64,000 bases of DNA from CAYPPG01 sp964412555 (GTDB lineage Bacteria > Hinthialibacterota > Hinthialibacteria > Hinthialibacterales > Hinthialibacteraceae). The notes beneath the pieces were generated by a model, which did no database searches, was not told the origin of the DNA, and was given only the letters and a program-made list of their open reading frames with translations. Every line of letters starts with the position of its first letter. Position 1 is the first letter of the stretch. The position numbers and the translations under genes were made by a program. Location of the stretch: positions 1 to 64,000 of the forward strand of contig CAYPPG010000029.1 of the NCBI GenBank assembly GCA_964412555.1. Direction: 5' to 3'. Shown here one piece after another: positions 46,651 through 54,684 of the stretch.

Positions 46651-47670
46651 ATGAAATGGCGATTGATCTTACTGTGGCTATTTGGCTCACTATTATTCTC
46701 CACCCCAGCGCAAGTGGCTGAACGGATCGATACTTCCGCGATCGAACGGCAATTGAAATCGATTCAAAATGATGAAAATCAATCCAATGCGATTCGCGTT
46801 TTGGCCGAGAGTATTGCAACGGATCTTCAAAAGAACGACTATCGCAATGCCGTTTATTCGATGGATCGTTTGGCGCGAATCGTAGACAATCCGGATTTAT
46901 CTTTTGCCATCCGGATGTCGATCTGCGATCTTGCCATCCGAGCCTTATCCAATCCTACTTTAGCCGACCGGCAGTTTCGTTCCCTCTCCGAAGAAAGAAA
47001 AGATGAGGCAGTTGAAAAGTGGTTGAATCAAAGCAATCTCTTCAAAAAAGAGAAAAATCTCTCCCGGAAAAAGGCATTTATTCTTTTCTTGAATTCTGTC
47101 GGGAAATGGGCGGAGCGAGCGGGGAATGAGCATTCGACAGAAATACAATTGCTGCTGGCTGAACTGATGAAAGAGGCCGGATCGGGAACAACCGCGTCCG
47201 TATACCGGCAAGCAGCCCGAACCAGCCAAACAGCCGAGGATCGAAATCGTGCGCTTTATGAGATGGCACGCCATCATCTGGAAGGAAAACGTTTTTCCGA
47301 TGCCTTGGCTGCGGTCCGGCAGATCAATGCAAACGAGTGGCTTGAAAAACGGTTTGAAACGGCGATAAAAATCTGTTCTCAAACACCGGATTCATTCGCT
47401 GCTATCGAGGAATTGAAACGGGAAAAACTCTTTTGCCCTAAAAGAGAATTGCGCAGCCAATTCGATGTGGCTATTGCCGATATTTATTTGCGCGAAGAGC
47501 GCTATGAAGAAGCGGAAGAGTATTTAACTGCCGCCGATGCGCAGTATTCCTATACGGATATCATGGACGATCTGCAAAAACGCTGGAAAGAGGAAGAAAA
47601 ACGGCGTGCCGATTTGCAAAAACGGATACAAGAACGAATCAAAGAAATTGTTATAGGAGATGCGAAATGA
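46651..47670 (+). CDS. Secreted TPR-like protein (operon gene 1)
   Basis: A 339-residue protein with a signal peptide (about 1-22, ending PAQVAE). From residue 25 on it is helical with repeat-like pairs (DRLARIVDNPDLSF, ALYEMARHHLEGKRFSDAL, IADIYLREERYEEAEEYL). These fit tetratricopeptide (TPR) helices. The C-terminus is a charged helix. It opens a nine-gene cluster ending at 59788, and its stop overlaps the next start by 4 bp. TPR proteins in this setting probably scaffold a periplasmic complex; function unknown. Confidence 0.7.
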   Translation: MKWRLILLWLFGSLLFSTPAQVAERIDTSAIERQLKSIQNDENQSNAIRVLAESIATDLQKNDYRNAVYSMDRLARIVDNPDLSFAIRMSICDLAIRALSNPTLADRQFRSLSEERKDEAVEKWLNQSNLFKKEKNLSRKKAFILFLNSVGKWAERAGNEHSTEIQLLLAELMKEAGSGTTASVYRQAARTSQTAEDRNRALYEMARHHLEGKRFSDALAAVRQINANEWLEKRFETAIKICSQTPDSFAAIEELKREKLFCPKRELRSQFDVAIADIYLREERYEEAEEYLTAADAQYSYTDIMDDLQKRWKEEEKRRADLQKRIQERIKEIVIGDAK

Positions 47671-48332
47671 GAAGAGTTGCAAAGACAATTCTTTGTTTTG
47701 TAATGGTTTCTTTAAGTGTACCACCCTTACTCTATGGCGGGGAAACAGAAACGAAACGCCAGTATGAGCATCGGCAATCGCGGATTCGTTATCTGTCTAT
47801 GCGGCAGCAGCGTTATCAGAATGTGGTGGACACCAATATTTTTAAACTGGCGGAACTTTATCTTGAAGATCAGGAATTTGAAAAAGCCGTTGGGGTATTG
47901 AAAACGGTGGCCAGGAAAAGCCCGGATGAAAAATCGCGCTGGACGGCGCATTATGTCATCGGGGATATTTACTGGATCGAATTCGATGACGCCTTGACCG
48001 CTGCTCAAGAATTTGAACAGGTCAAAGGGACACTCGAACCGATTTGTTTTACCAATTTAATGGGGATTTACGGGCAGTTGGGGAAGAAGCAAGAATCTCG
48101 GAATTTTGCCTTGCAGCGGTTGAACGTTCTGGAGCAAAAAGCGGTCAAGGTCAAAAGCCGGCACGACCGGGAGCAATATTTAGCGAAGATCACGTTCTCT
48201 AAAGTCGGGATTTTTACGTCTTTTGGGGAAAAAGAGAAAGCGATTGCCGCCTGTAAAAACTTGGATGCCAGTGTAAAGAATCAGTCGATCCGGTATCGAG
48301 CGAAATCGATGATACAGCAGTTACAGCGGTAA
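47667..48332 (+). CDS. Secreted TPR-like protein (operon gene 2)
   Basis: A 221-residue protein with a signal peptide (about 1-25). TPR pairs are visible (FKLAELYLEDQEFEKAVGVL, HYVIGDIYWIEFDDALTAAQE, LMGIYGQLGKKQESRNFAL). The ATGA overlap with the previous gene indicates translational coupling. The next gene starts about 9 bp after its stop. Likely partner of the other two TPR proteins. Confidence 0.7.
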   Translation: MRRVAKTILCFVMVSLSVPPLLYGGETETKRQYEHRQSRIRYLSMRQQRYQNVVDTNIFKLAELYLEDQEFEKAVGVLKTVARKSPDEKSRWTAHYVIGDIYWIEFDDALTAAQEFEQVKGTLEPICFTNLMGIYGQLGKKQESRNFALQRLNVLEQKAVKVKSRHDREQYLAKITFSKVGIFTSFGEKEKAIAACKNLDASVKNQSIRYRAKSMIQQLQR

Positions 48333-48341
48333 GGAAAAAGA

Positions 48342-48974
48342 GTGCAACTTATGATGAAACGTATTTTCTTTTATTCTCATAATAGTAGTGATCGGCTCCT
48401 GTGGAAAATCGTTTTGGGGGTTGTGTTGCTTGCCGGCTCTCTTTCTCTCTCTGCGGAGGAGGAGGGGGGGCATACGAAAGCGTTGTTGGAGAAAGTGCGG
48501 GAACAATATCAGCGCGATGTGGAAGCGGCGAAGAAAAAACATCTTGCGGATTCGATCATGGGGAATCGATGGGGAGAACTCAATGCGAAAGACGATATTC
48601 GCTTTCAGTTGGTCAGAGTGCATGTCGAACAGGAACACTATGACGATGCCATGAAACTGCTCGCGGAAATTGCTGTTCAATCTCCCGACCCGAAGGCGAA
48701 GATGAGGGCGTTCTGTACTCGGGGCGCAGTTCTCGAACTCGGTCTCGAAAAACCCCGGGAGGCGTTGAAGGAGTATCGCAAGGCGATTGAAGTTCCGAAC
48801 AACCATTATGTAGGAATTACCGCGGGGGCTTATCTCGCGATGGCGGAAATTTATCTCCAAATTGGAGATCGAACGCGAGCGAAACTGATTCTTGAAGAAT
48901 CGTACCGCTCGTTGAGTTACACTCACGTAACCAATATTCCGATGGCGCAGGAACTTATGGAAACGGAAAAATGA
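48342..48974 (+). CDS. Secreted TPR-like protein (operon gene 3)
   Basis: A 210-residue protein that begins at GTG (48342). AAGGA is 6 bp upstream, while the in-frame ATG at 48351 is too far from it. A hydrophobic N-terminal stretch (LLWKIVLGVVLLAGSLSLSA) serves as signal. TPR-like helices follow (LVRVHVEQEHYDDAMKLLAE, EALKEYRKAIEV, LAMAEIYLQIGDRTRAKLIL). Its stop overlaps the DUF4159 gene by 4 bp. Confidence 0.7.
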   Translation: MQLMMKRIFFYSHNSSDRLLWKIVLGVVLLAGSLSLSAEEEGGHTKALLEKVREQYQRDVEAAKKKHLADSIMGNRWGELNAKDDIRFQLVRVHVEQEHYDDAMKLLAEIAVQSPDPKAKMRAFCTRGAVLELGLEKPREALKEYRKAIEVPNNHYVGITAGAYLAMAEIYLQIGDRTRAKLILEESYRSLSYTHVTNIPMAQELMETEK

Positions 48975-50422
48975 TGGATCGCAGACGTCTTTTATTTTTG
49001 TTGACTTCACTATTTGGCACAGGCCGTTCGCTTGGCGCGGGTGAAATGAAATATGACCGGAAGGGGCCTTGTGGAAAACCGCCGGCGCCGAAGCCCAGCC
49101 GGATGAAAGCGGCGGAAACGTATCCTCCGTTGCCGCTTCCGGCAACTCCGTTGCGGCGAACCGAAAAAAAACGTCCGCCACGGCCGTCCGCTTTGATCGG
49201 GAAAATCGCGTATGGCGGAGAGCAAAACTGGTTGACGGATCCCGGCGATTTGGATGGGCTTCTTGGTTGGATGAATCCGAAACTTGGATTGCATTATGGC
49301 CATCGCACCTTGACGTTGAACGATTCACGCTTGCGGACGGTCCCGATTCTGTATATGACCGGGCACAATACTTTTCAAGTCGAAAAGGACTGGGCGATAT
49401 CGATGCGGCGCTATCTGGAAGACGGCGGCACGCTGGTCGCCGAAGCGTGCTGCGGCCGCACACAGTTTGTCGAATCCTTCTTGCAAATCTATCCGGCGAT
49501 TTTCCCGGATAAGCCGTTGCGCCAGCTGCCTTTGGATCATCCGATATTTCAATGTTATTACGATATCCCTCAAGTCGAAATGATGCGGGAAGGGGAAACA
49601 TTTACCGGCGAACCGGAGTTGTACGGCACGGATATCGGTTGCCGGACTGCTCTTTTTCTATCCAAGGCGGATTTGAGTTGCGGATGGGATTCGCATACGC
49701 ATGAGGAAGGTTACCGGAATATGCCGGAAGATGCGATGCGGTTGGGTATGAATATGATCGTCTATGCGCTGGCTTGCCGGAAATATGCGGAAGATTACGC
49801 AGCGCAGGAGCGGCTGAAGAGTCAAGAGGGTGATGTGGTTGTCGGTCACCTCTTTCACAACGGTGACTGGAATCCCAATCCATACGCTGTTTCGAAACTG
49901 TTGCATGAATTTGTGGCGCAGTTCGGTGCAGACATACAGATTCAAGCACAGCCGGTTCGGGCGGCTGAGGATAAGTTGGTCAATTTTCCATTTTTGTATA
50001 TGACGGGACATGAGGGATTTGTTTTCAGTGACAGCGAACGGACAGCCATAAAAAAATATCTTGAAGGTGGAGGATTTTTGCTGATCAACAATTGTTGCGG
50101 TAAGGATCGTTTCGATCACGCCGTCCGGCGGGAGATGTCGAAAATATTGCCGGAAACTTCTCTTTCTCGTATATCTGTTGGATCTCCGTTATTTCAAGCG
50201 CCTTTTCCGGTTGAGAGTGTTGCCTATGTTTTGGATCAAGTCGATTCTTCCCGCCCGGAAGTGGAAGAAGTATCGATCGAAGGTAGGCAGGCTATCTTCT
50301 ATTACCGGTATGGGATGGAAAACGGGTGGGCGGGATTGGAATATCCATTTGGCCGCAGTCTGGTGCAATCGGATAGTTTGAAATTGGGGATGAATACGTT
50401 GGTTTATGCAATGACGCATTAA
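48971..50422 (+). CDS. Tandem DUF4159 protein (operon gene 4)
   Basis: A 483-residue protein whose N-terminus (RRRLLFLLTSLFGTGRSLG) is a twin-arginine-like signal. It contains two copies of DUF4159. The first is about 76-258 (PILYMTGHNTFQVEK, RRYLEDGGTLVAEACCGR, AMRLGMNMIVYALAC). The second is about 285-483 (FLYMTGHEGFVFSDSER, KYLEGGGFLLINNCCGKDRF, LKLGMNTLVYAM). DUF4159 adopts a GATase/Rossmann-like fold and is repeatedly found beside MoxR and VWA genes in planctomycete-type genomes. The MoxR start is 237 bp away as drawn, but a spurious 100-N gap lies between. Confidence 0.85.
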   Translation: MMDRRRLLFLLTSLFGTGRSLGAGEMKYDRKGPCGKPPAPKPSRMKAAETYPPLPLPATPLRRTEKKRPPRPSALIGKIAYGGEQNWLTDPGDLDGLLGWMNPKLGLHYGHRTLTLNDSRLRTVPILYMTGHNTFQVEKDWAISMRRYLEDGGTLVAEACCGRTQFVESFLQIYPAIFPDKPLRQLPLDHPIFQCYYDIPQVEMMREGETFTGEPELYGTDIGCRTALFLSKADLSCGWDSHTHEEGYRNMPEDAMRLGMNMIVYALACRKYAEDYAAQERLKSQEGDVVVGHLFHNGDWNPNPYAVSKLLHEFVAQFGADIQIQAQPVRAAEDKLVNFPFLYMTGHEGFVFSDSERTAIKKYLEGGGFLLINNCCGKDRFDHAVRREMSKILPETSLSRISVGSPLFQAPFPVESVAYVLDQVDSSRPEVEEVSIEGRQAIFYYRYGMENGWAGLEYPFGRSLVQSDSLKLGMNTLVYAMTH

Positions 50423-50429
50423 GTTTAAA

Positions 50430-50632
50430 GGGTAGCAAGGGCAAGACGTCAGGTCTGCCCTTGGTGCTGAGCGTGACCGGCAAGNNNNNNNNNNNNNNNN
50501 NNNNNNNNNNNNNNNNNNNNNNNNNNNNNNNNNNNNNNNNNNNNNNNNNNNNNNNNNNNNNNNNNNNNNNNNNNNNNNNNNNNNGTGCTGAGCGTGACCG
50601 GCAAGGGTAGACTTCGCTTACCCTTGCTACCC
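50430..50632. repeat. Family E element split by the assembly gap
   Basis: Left part 50430-50484 and right part 50606-50632 join into an 82-bp element matching the 83-bp copy at 17767-17849. It has GGGTAGCAAGGGCAAG ends in inverted orientation and TCTGCCC and GGGTAGA internal arms. It starts 7 bp after the DUF4159 stop codon. The segments flanking the N run share an exact 21-bp sequence. Confidence 0.85.
50485..50584. other. Assembly gap (100 N), probably artificial
   Basis: Exactly 100 N. The last 21 bases before it (50464-50484) recur exactly after it (50585-50605), the pattern left when two contigs that overlap by one k-mer are scaffolded instead of merged. Removing the gap and one copy gives a normal family E element. 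Confidence 0.85.
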
Positions 50633-50659
50633 GGTGAAATATAAATAAGTGAGGAAAGT

Positions 50660-51673
50660 ATGAATACGCCAACTGTTGAGGATGTGGAAAAACTGTCTTC
50701 GTTGAATCGGAAGATCAAAGACGAGATCGCGAAAGTCATTATCGGGCAAGAGGCGGTCGTGGATGAATTGCTGATTGCCTTGTGCGTCGGCGCTCATTCA
50801 TTGATCGTCGGGGTTCCCGGGCTGGCCAAGACGCTCTTGGTGCAAACGGTTGCCGATATTATGGGGATCACGTTCAAGCGCATTCAATTTACCCCTGATC
50901 TCATGCCGACCGATATTATCGGAACGGATGTCATCGAAGAGGACCAGGAAACCGGCCGCCGGCATTTTACCTTTCTCAAAGGGCCGATTTTCGCCAACAT
51001 CATATTGGCCGATGAGATCAACCGGACTCCGCCGAAAACGCAGGCCGCGTTGCTTGAAGCGATGCAGGAACGGAAAGTCACCGTGGGGGGGACGGATTAT
51101 CCGCTCGGTCCGCCGTTTTTCGTATTGGCGACCCAAAATCCCATCGAGCAGGAAGGGACGTATCCCCTACCGGAAGCACAGTTGGACCGCTTTATGTTCA
51201 ATATTTACATCGATTACCCCCAGGCGGAGGAAGAGCGGAATATTATCAAGATGACTACCCTTCCGACGACGAACGGAAAATTGCAGGCATTGAAAGATAT
51301 CGATTTTAGCTGGATCAGCCAGATAGTACGAGGGATGCCGGTATCCGATCATATTATCGACTATACCTCCCGGCTCGTACGGTCTACACGGCCGAAAGAC
51401 GACTATTCACCGGATTTTGTCAAGGATTGGGTCAGCTGGGGAGCGGGGCCAAGAGCCGGGCAGTTTCTAATACTTGGCGCGAAAACCCGTGCGGCTTTGC
51501 GGGGAGAATTTAACGTTTCTTGTGACGACATTCGCACTGTAGCTCCCTCGGTTCTGCGGCATCGGATTGTTCCGAATTTTACGGCGGAAAGCGAAGAAAT
51601 TTCTTCTATCGACATCATCCATCGTTTGCTAGAAACGGTTCCGGAACCGTCCGAGCGGGATTACCAAAAGTAA
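50660..51673 (+). CDS. MoxR-family AAA+ ATPase (operon gene 5)
   Basis: A 337-residue AAA+ ATPase. Walker A G51-VPGLAKT58, Walker B LADE119 with the following NRTPPKTQAAL, sensor 1 in LATQNPIEQEGTYPLPEAQLD and the lid domain are intact. MoxR ATPases act as chaperones for metal insertion or assembly together with VWA-domain proteins. Here the partners follow: DUF58, BatA-like and a second VWA protein. GAGGAA lies before the ATG. The function of the whole unit is inferred to be envelope or stress related, as in the aerotolerance (Bat) operons. Confidence 0.93.
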   Translation: MNTPTVEDVEKLSSLNRKIKDEIAKVIIGQEAVVDELLIALCVGAHSLIVGVPGLAKTLLVQTVADIMGITFKRIQFTPDLMPTDIIGTDVIEEDQETGRRHFTFLKGPIFANIILADEINRTPPKTQAALLEAMQERKVTVGGTDYPLGPPFFVLATQNPIEQEGTYPLPEAQLDRFMFNIYIDYPQAEEERNIIKMTTLPTTNGKLQALKDIDFSWISQIVRGMPVSDHIIDYTSRLVRSTRPKDDYSPDFVKDWVSWGAGPRAGQFLILGAKTRAALRGEFNVSCDDIRTVAPSVLRHRIVPNFTAESEEISSIDIIHRLLETVPEPSERDYQK

Positions 51674-51688
51674 AACGAGATTGATTCC

Positions 51689-52627
51689 ATGGCCGAGAAA
51701 AGTACAAACTATACAGATGATTCAAGGAAAAAATTTCTCGATCCGAAAAAGGTCGGTAAGTTATCCAATTTGAAACTGGTTGCCAAATTGGTGGTGGAAG
51801 GTTTTATTTCCGGTTTGCATCGGAGTCCTTACCGGGGATTCAGCGTAGAATTTGCCGAACATCGGGAATACTGCCGGGGGGATGATCCGAGAACCATCGA
51901 TTGGAAGGTGTGGGGGCGAACCGATAAGTTTTACATCAAGGAATATGAAGAAGAAACGAATTTGAAGGCTTGCATTGTTTTGGATTCAAGTGCTTCGATG
52001 CTGCTCGGTTCGCAGGATATGACCAAGTTGGATTATGCGCGTAATGTGGCGGCGGCGTTGAGTTATCTCATGATCCGTCAACTCGATTCGGTCGGCTTGG
52101 CGGTGGGGGATGCAACGCTGCGGCGGTATATTCCACCACGCTGCAACGCCTCTCACTTGACCGTGCTCTTGAAAGAGATGGCGAAGGTTCCGTATTTGAA
52201 GGATAAGGATCAAGGTGAAGGGACAGCGATTTCTTCCATTCTGCATACCTTGGCGGAACGGATGAAACGGCGCGGTTTGATTATCGTTTTGTCCGATTTG
52301 TGGGAAGAACCCGCCGAGATCATTCGGGGATTGCATCATTTGCGTTTCAAAGGGCATGAAGTGATTGTCTTTCATATCCTAGATGAAGAAGAATGGGAGT
52401 TCCCGTTTACCGGAGCGGTGACATTCGTCGATGCGGAGAGCGGTGAGGAGTTGCCGATCGATGCAACCTTGCTTCGGAAGGAATACTTGCGCTTGGCGGC
52501 AGAATGGCGGCGGACCTATACAAAGGAGTGTTCCAAGGCGCGGATTGATTATATTCCTGTCAATACGCGCGTGGAATTCGACCGGTTGTTGATGTCTTAT
52601 TTACTCCGCCGGGAGAGGATGGGCTGA
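51689..52627 (+). CDS. DUF58 VWA-like protein (operon gene 6)
   Basis: A 312-residue soluble protein of the DUF58 family, the usual partner of MoxR. Motifs: RGFSVEFAEHREYCRGDDPR and DWKVWGRTDKFYIKEYEEE, then a VWA-like segment with the DSSASM metal-site (about 95-100) and LIIVLSDLW. It starts 15 bp after moxR and its TGA stop overlaps the next ATG (52625-52629). It probably binds the MoxR ATPase and the following membrane VWA proteins. Confidence 0.92.
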   Translation: MAEKSTNYTDDSRKKFLDPKKVGKLSNLKLVAKLVVEGFISGLHRSPYRGFSVEFAEHREYCRGDDPRTIDWKVWGRTDKFYIKEYEEETNLKACIVLDSSASMLLGSQDMTKLDYARNVAAALSYLMIRQLDSVGLAVGDATLRRYIPPRCNASHLTVLLKEMAKVPYLKDKDQGEGTAISSILHTLAERMKRRGLIIVLSDLWEEPAEIIRGLHHLRFKGHEVIVFHILDEEEWEFPFTGAVTFVDAESGEELPIDATLLRKEYLRLAAEWRRTYTKECSKARIDYIPVNTRVEFDRLLMSYLLRRERMG

Positions 52628-54684
52628 TGTTTTTCTTGCATCCGGCTGTACTGTTTGGGTTGCTGGGACTTTCTGTCCCGATTGCGATCCACTTGATTGC
52701 AAAGCAAAAACGGGAACGGGTAGTATTCAGCTCGTTGCGGTTTTTGCGCGCGTCTCAACAGCGAGTCGGCCGGACCATGAATGTACAGCAGTTGATTTTA
52801 TTGTTGCTGCGGCTTGCGATTCTCGCTCTTCTCGTTTTGGCATTCTCGCGTCCGATGTCTGTCGGTGGATGGTTTGCCTCTTTTTTCGGGGCGGATAGCC
52901 GGCAGGTGCTTTTCTTGATGGATACCTCATATAGCATGGGAACAATGATTGGGAATGAATCGTCGCTGGATCGCTCCAAGCGAGCCGCGCTCTCCATTCT
53001 TGATTCCTTAAGAGCCGGAAGTAAAGTTGCACTTGGAACGTTTAATAGAACGGCTAATTTGCAATCGGCGGGTTGGACGGCGGATCGATTTGAAATACGA
53101 AAACGCTTAGAACAACTTCCGCTCTCATCCGCTACGACAAATGTGGCTTCCGCTTTATCGATCATCCCATCCTTATTGCAAACGGCGGGACCGGGGACAC
53201 GGGAAATATTCTTGTTCACCGATTTGCAGGATGCGGGTTGGGAACATGTGGAGCGGTGGGAAACTCATGACGAGAAGACCCGATTGACGGTAGTGGATTG
53301 CAGCCGGCCTATAGGGCAGAACGCTTGCATCGATTCGTTGAACTTGAATGTCATTCCCACTTTGCGAAACGCTCCGATTCGTGTGAATGCGACTGTCAAG
53401 AATTATGGGAATGAAGAGTTTTCACCGCAATGTTCTTTCTATGTTCAAGATCGGAAGGCCGGTGAGCGGCGATTGTATCTTCCTCCTCTCGGGACTGCAG
53501 AAGTGCAGTTTGAATTCACTCCATCGGAACGAGGATATGTTAGTGGCTACCTTGCTTTAAGCGATGATGCACTGGAGACTGACAATCATCACTATTTTTG
53601 TGCTTGGTTGCCGGACACGATTTCTGTGATGATTATGGACCGGAAGGGCGATGTGAATCCGCCCTCACATTATTACTTAACCAATGCGTTGTCACCTCCA
53701 ATCAAACAGATTTCCATTGTACAACCCAAAATCGTGAACGTGTTAACCCAAAACGATTTGCTTGGCGCCGATATGGTCATTGTGACCGATGCCAAAAATT
53801 TAACTTCTATGCCGTTTATTGAAAAATGGGTGAATGATGGGGGAAAATTGGTGATCTTTGCCGGTGACGGGAATCATGCGGAATCCGCTTTTGATTTCTT
53901 GATTCCCGGTGTGATGCTTTCGGCTCAAAGCTCTACGGTCAAAATTACGAAAGCGGCGGAACTGGATGATTTGATTCTCTCTCTGATCCGGGAAAACGAA
54001 TTTTACCAGACCGCTCCCGTCTTGGTGGATTCCGCCAATCCCGATATTCATATCCATGCATGGTTCAATGATGGGAGGCCGGCGGTTATCCAGCGCTCTC
54101 TGGGGAAAGGGGGCGTCATTTATTTAGCGATCCCATGCGATGCGCGGTGGACGGATTTTCCGTTGCATGTTTCGTTTCTTCCTTTTATCCATGAAACTCT
54201 TTCCGGTTTTCATAAAAAGAAATTTGATTTAGGGATTGGAGAACCGTTGAAACCGCAGCAAAACGAGTTTGAAATTCTTCCGGCTATGACGATCCGGAAA
54301 CCGGATACTCGTGAGATCCGTTATGAACCGGATCCCGACACAACGCCACCAAAAACGGAGCAAGCGGGAATCTATGAATTCGCATATAAGAAGAATGGTA
54401 TTGTGCAAAGAGAATTTTTGGCTGCCAATGTGGAAACGGCGGAGTCGGATCCGCAAAAAATCGATCCCTATGAATTGAAAAATTACCTGCCGGAGGCTTT
54501 TGTCATCCCGGCAGAGAGAATCTTGAGCGCTCCCCGGCAAACGGTTGGAATCGGTGAGTGGACGGATATCTTTCTTCTGCTTACGTTGATTCTGGTTGTC
54601 GTTGAGTTTCTCGTGGCTGGGAGATTTGCTGTGCCCCGTATTCGAGTTCAGCAGAGAGGGAATCAAGCAGGATGGAATTCATAG
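52627..54684 (+). CDS. BatA-type membrane VWA protein (operon gene 7)
   Basis: A 685-residue membrane protein. The N-terminal BatA domain (FFLHPAVLFGLLGLSVPIAI and LILLLLRLAILALLVLAFSRP) supplies two membrane segments. A VWA domain follows (about 90-240) with DTSYSMGT metal-ion site. A CARDB-like or Ig-like domain and a second Rossmann-like region (about 330-560) come next, and a C-terminal membrane segment (WTDIFLLLTLILVVVEFLVAG) closes it. It would span the inner membrane with the VWA in the periplasm. It overlaps the next gene by 13 bp. Confidence 0.9.
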   Translation: MFFLHPAVLFGLLGLSVPIAIHLIAKQKRERVVFSSLRFLRASQQRVGRTMNVQQLILLLLRLAILALLVLAFSRPMSVGGWFASFFGADSRQVLFLMDTSYSMGTMIGNESSLDRSKRAALSILDSLRAGSKVALGTFNRTANLQSAGWTADRFEIRKRLEQLPLSSATTNVASALSIIPSLLQTAGPGTREIFLFTDLQDAGWEHVERWETHDEKTRLTVVDCSRPIGQNACIDSLNLNVIPTLRNAPIRVNATVKNYGNEEFSPQCSFYVQDRKAGERRLYLPPLGTAEVQFEFTPSERGYVSGYLALSDDALETDNHHYFCAWLPDTISVMIMDRKGDVNPPSHYYLTNALSPPIKQISIVQPKIVNVLTQNDLLGADMVIVTDAKNLTSMPFIEKWVNDGGKLVIFAGDGNHAESAFDFLIPGVMLSAQSSTVKITKAAELDDLILSLIRENEFYQTAPVLVDSANPDIHIHAWFNDGRPAVIQRSLGKGGVIYLAIPCDARWTDFPLHVSFLPFIHETLSGFHKKKFDLGIGEPLKPQQNEFEILPAMTIRKPDTREIRYEPDPDTTPPKTEQAGIYEFAYKKNGIVQREFLAANVETAESDPQKIDPYELKNYLPEAFVIPAERILSAPRQTVGIGEWTDIFLLLTLILVVVEFLVAGRFAVPRIRVQQRGNQAGWNS

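Noticed and set aside
48321..49601. 426-aa antisense frame across two operon genes
   Set aside because: It spans the join of two overlapping coding genes with TPR and DUF4159 features on the sense strand.
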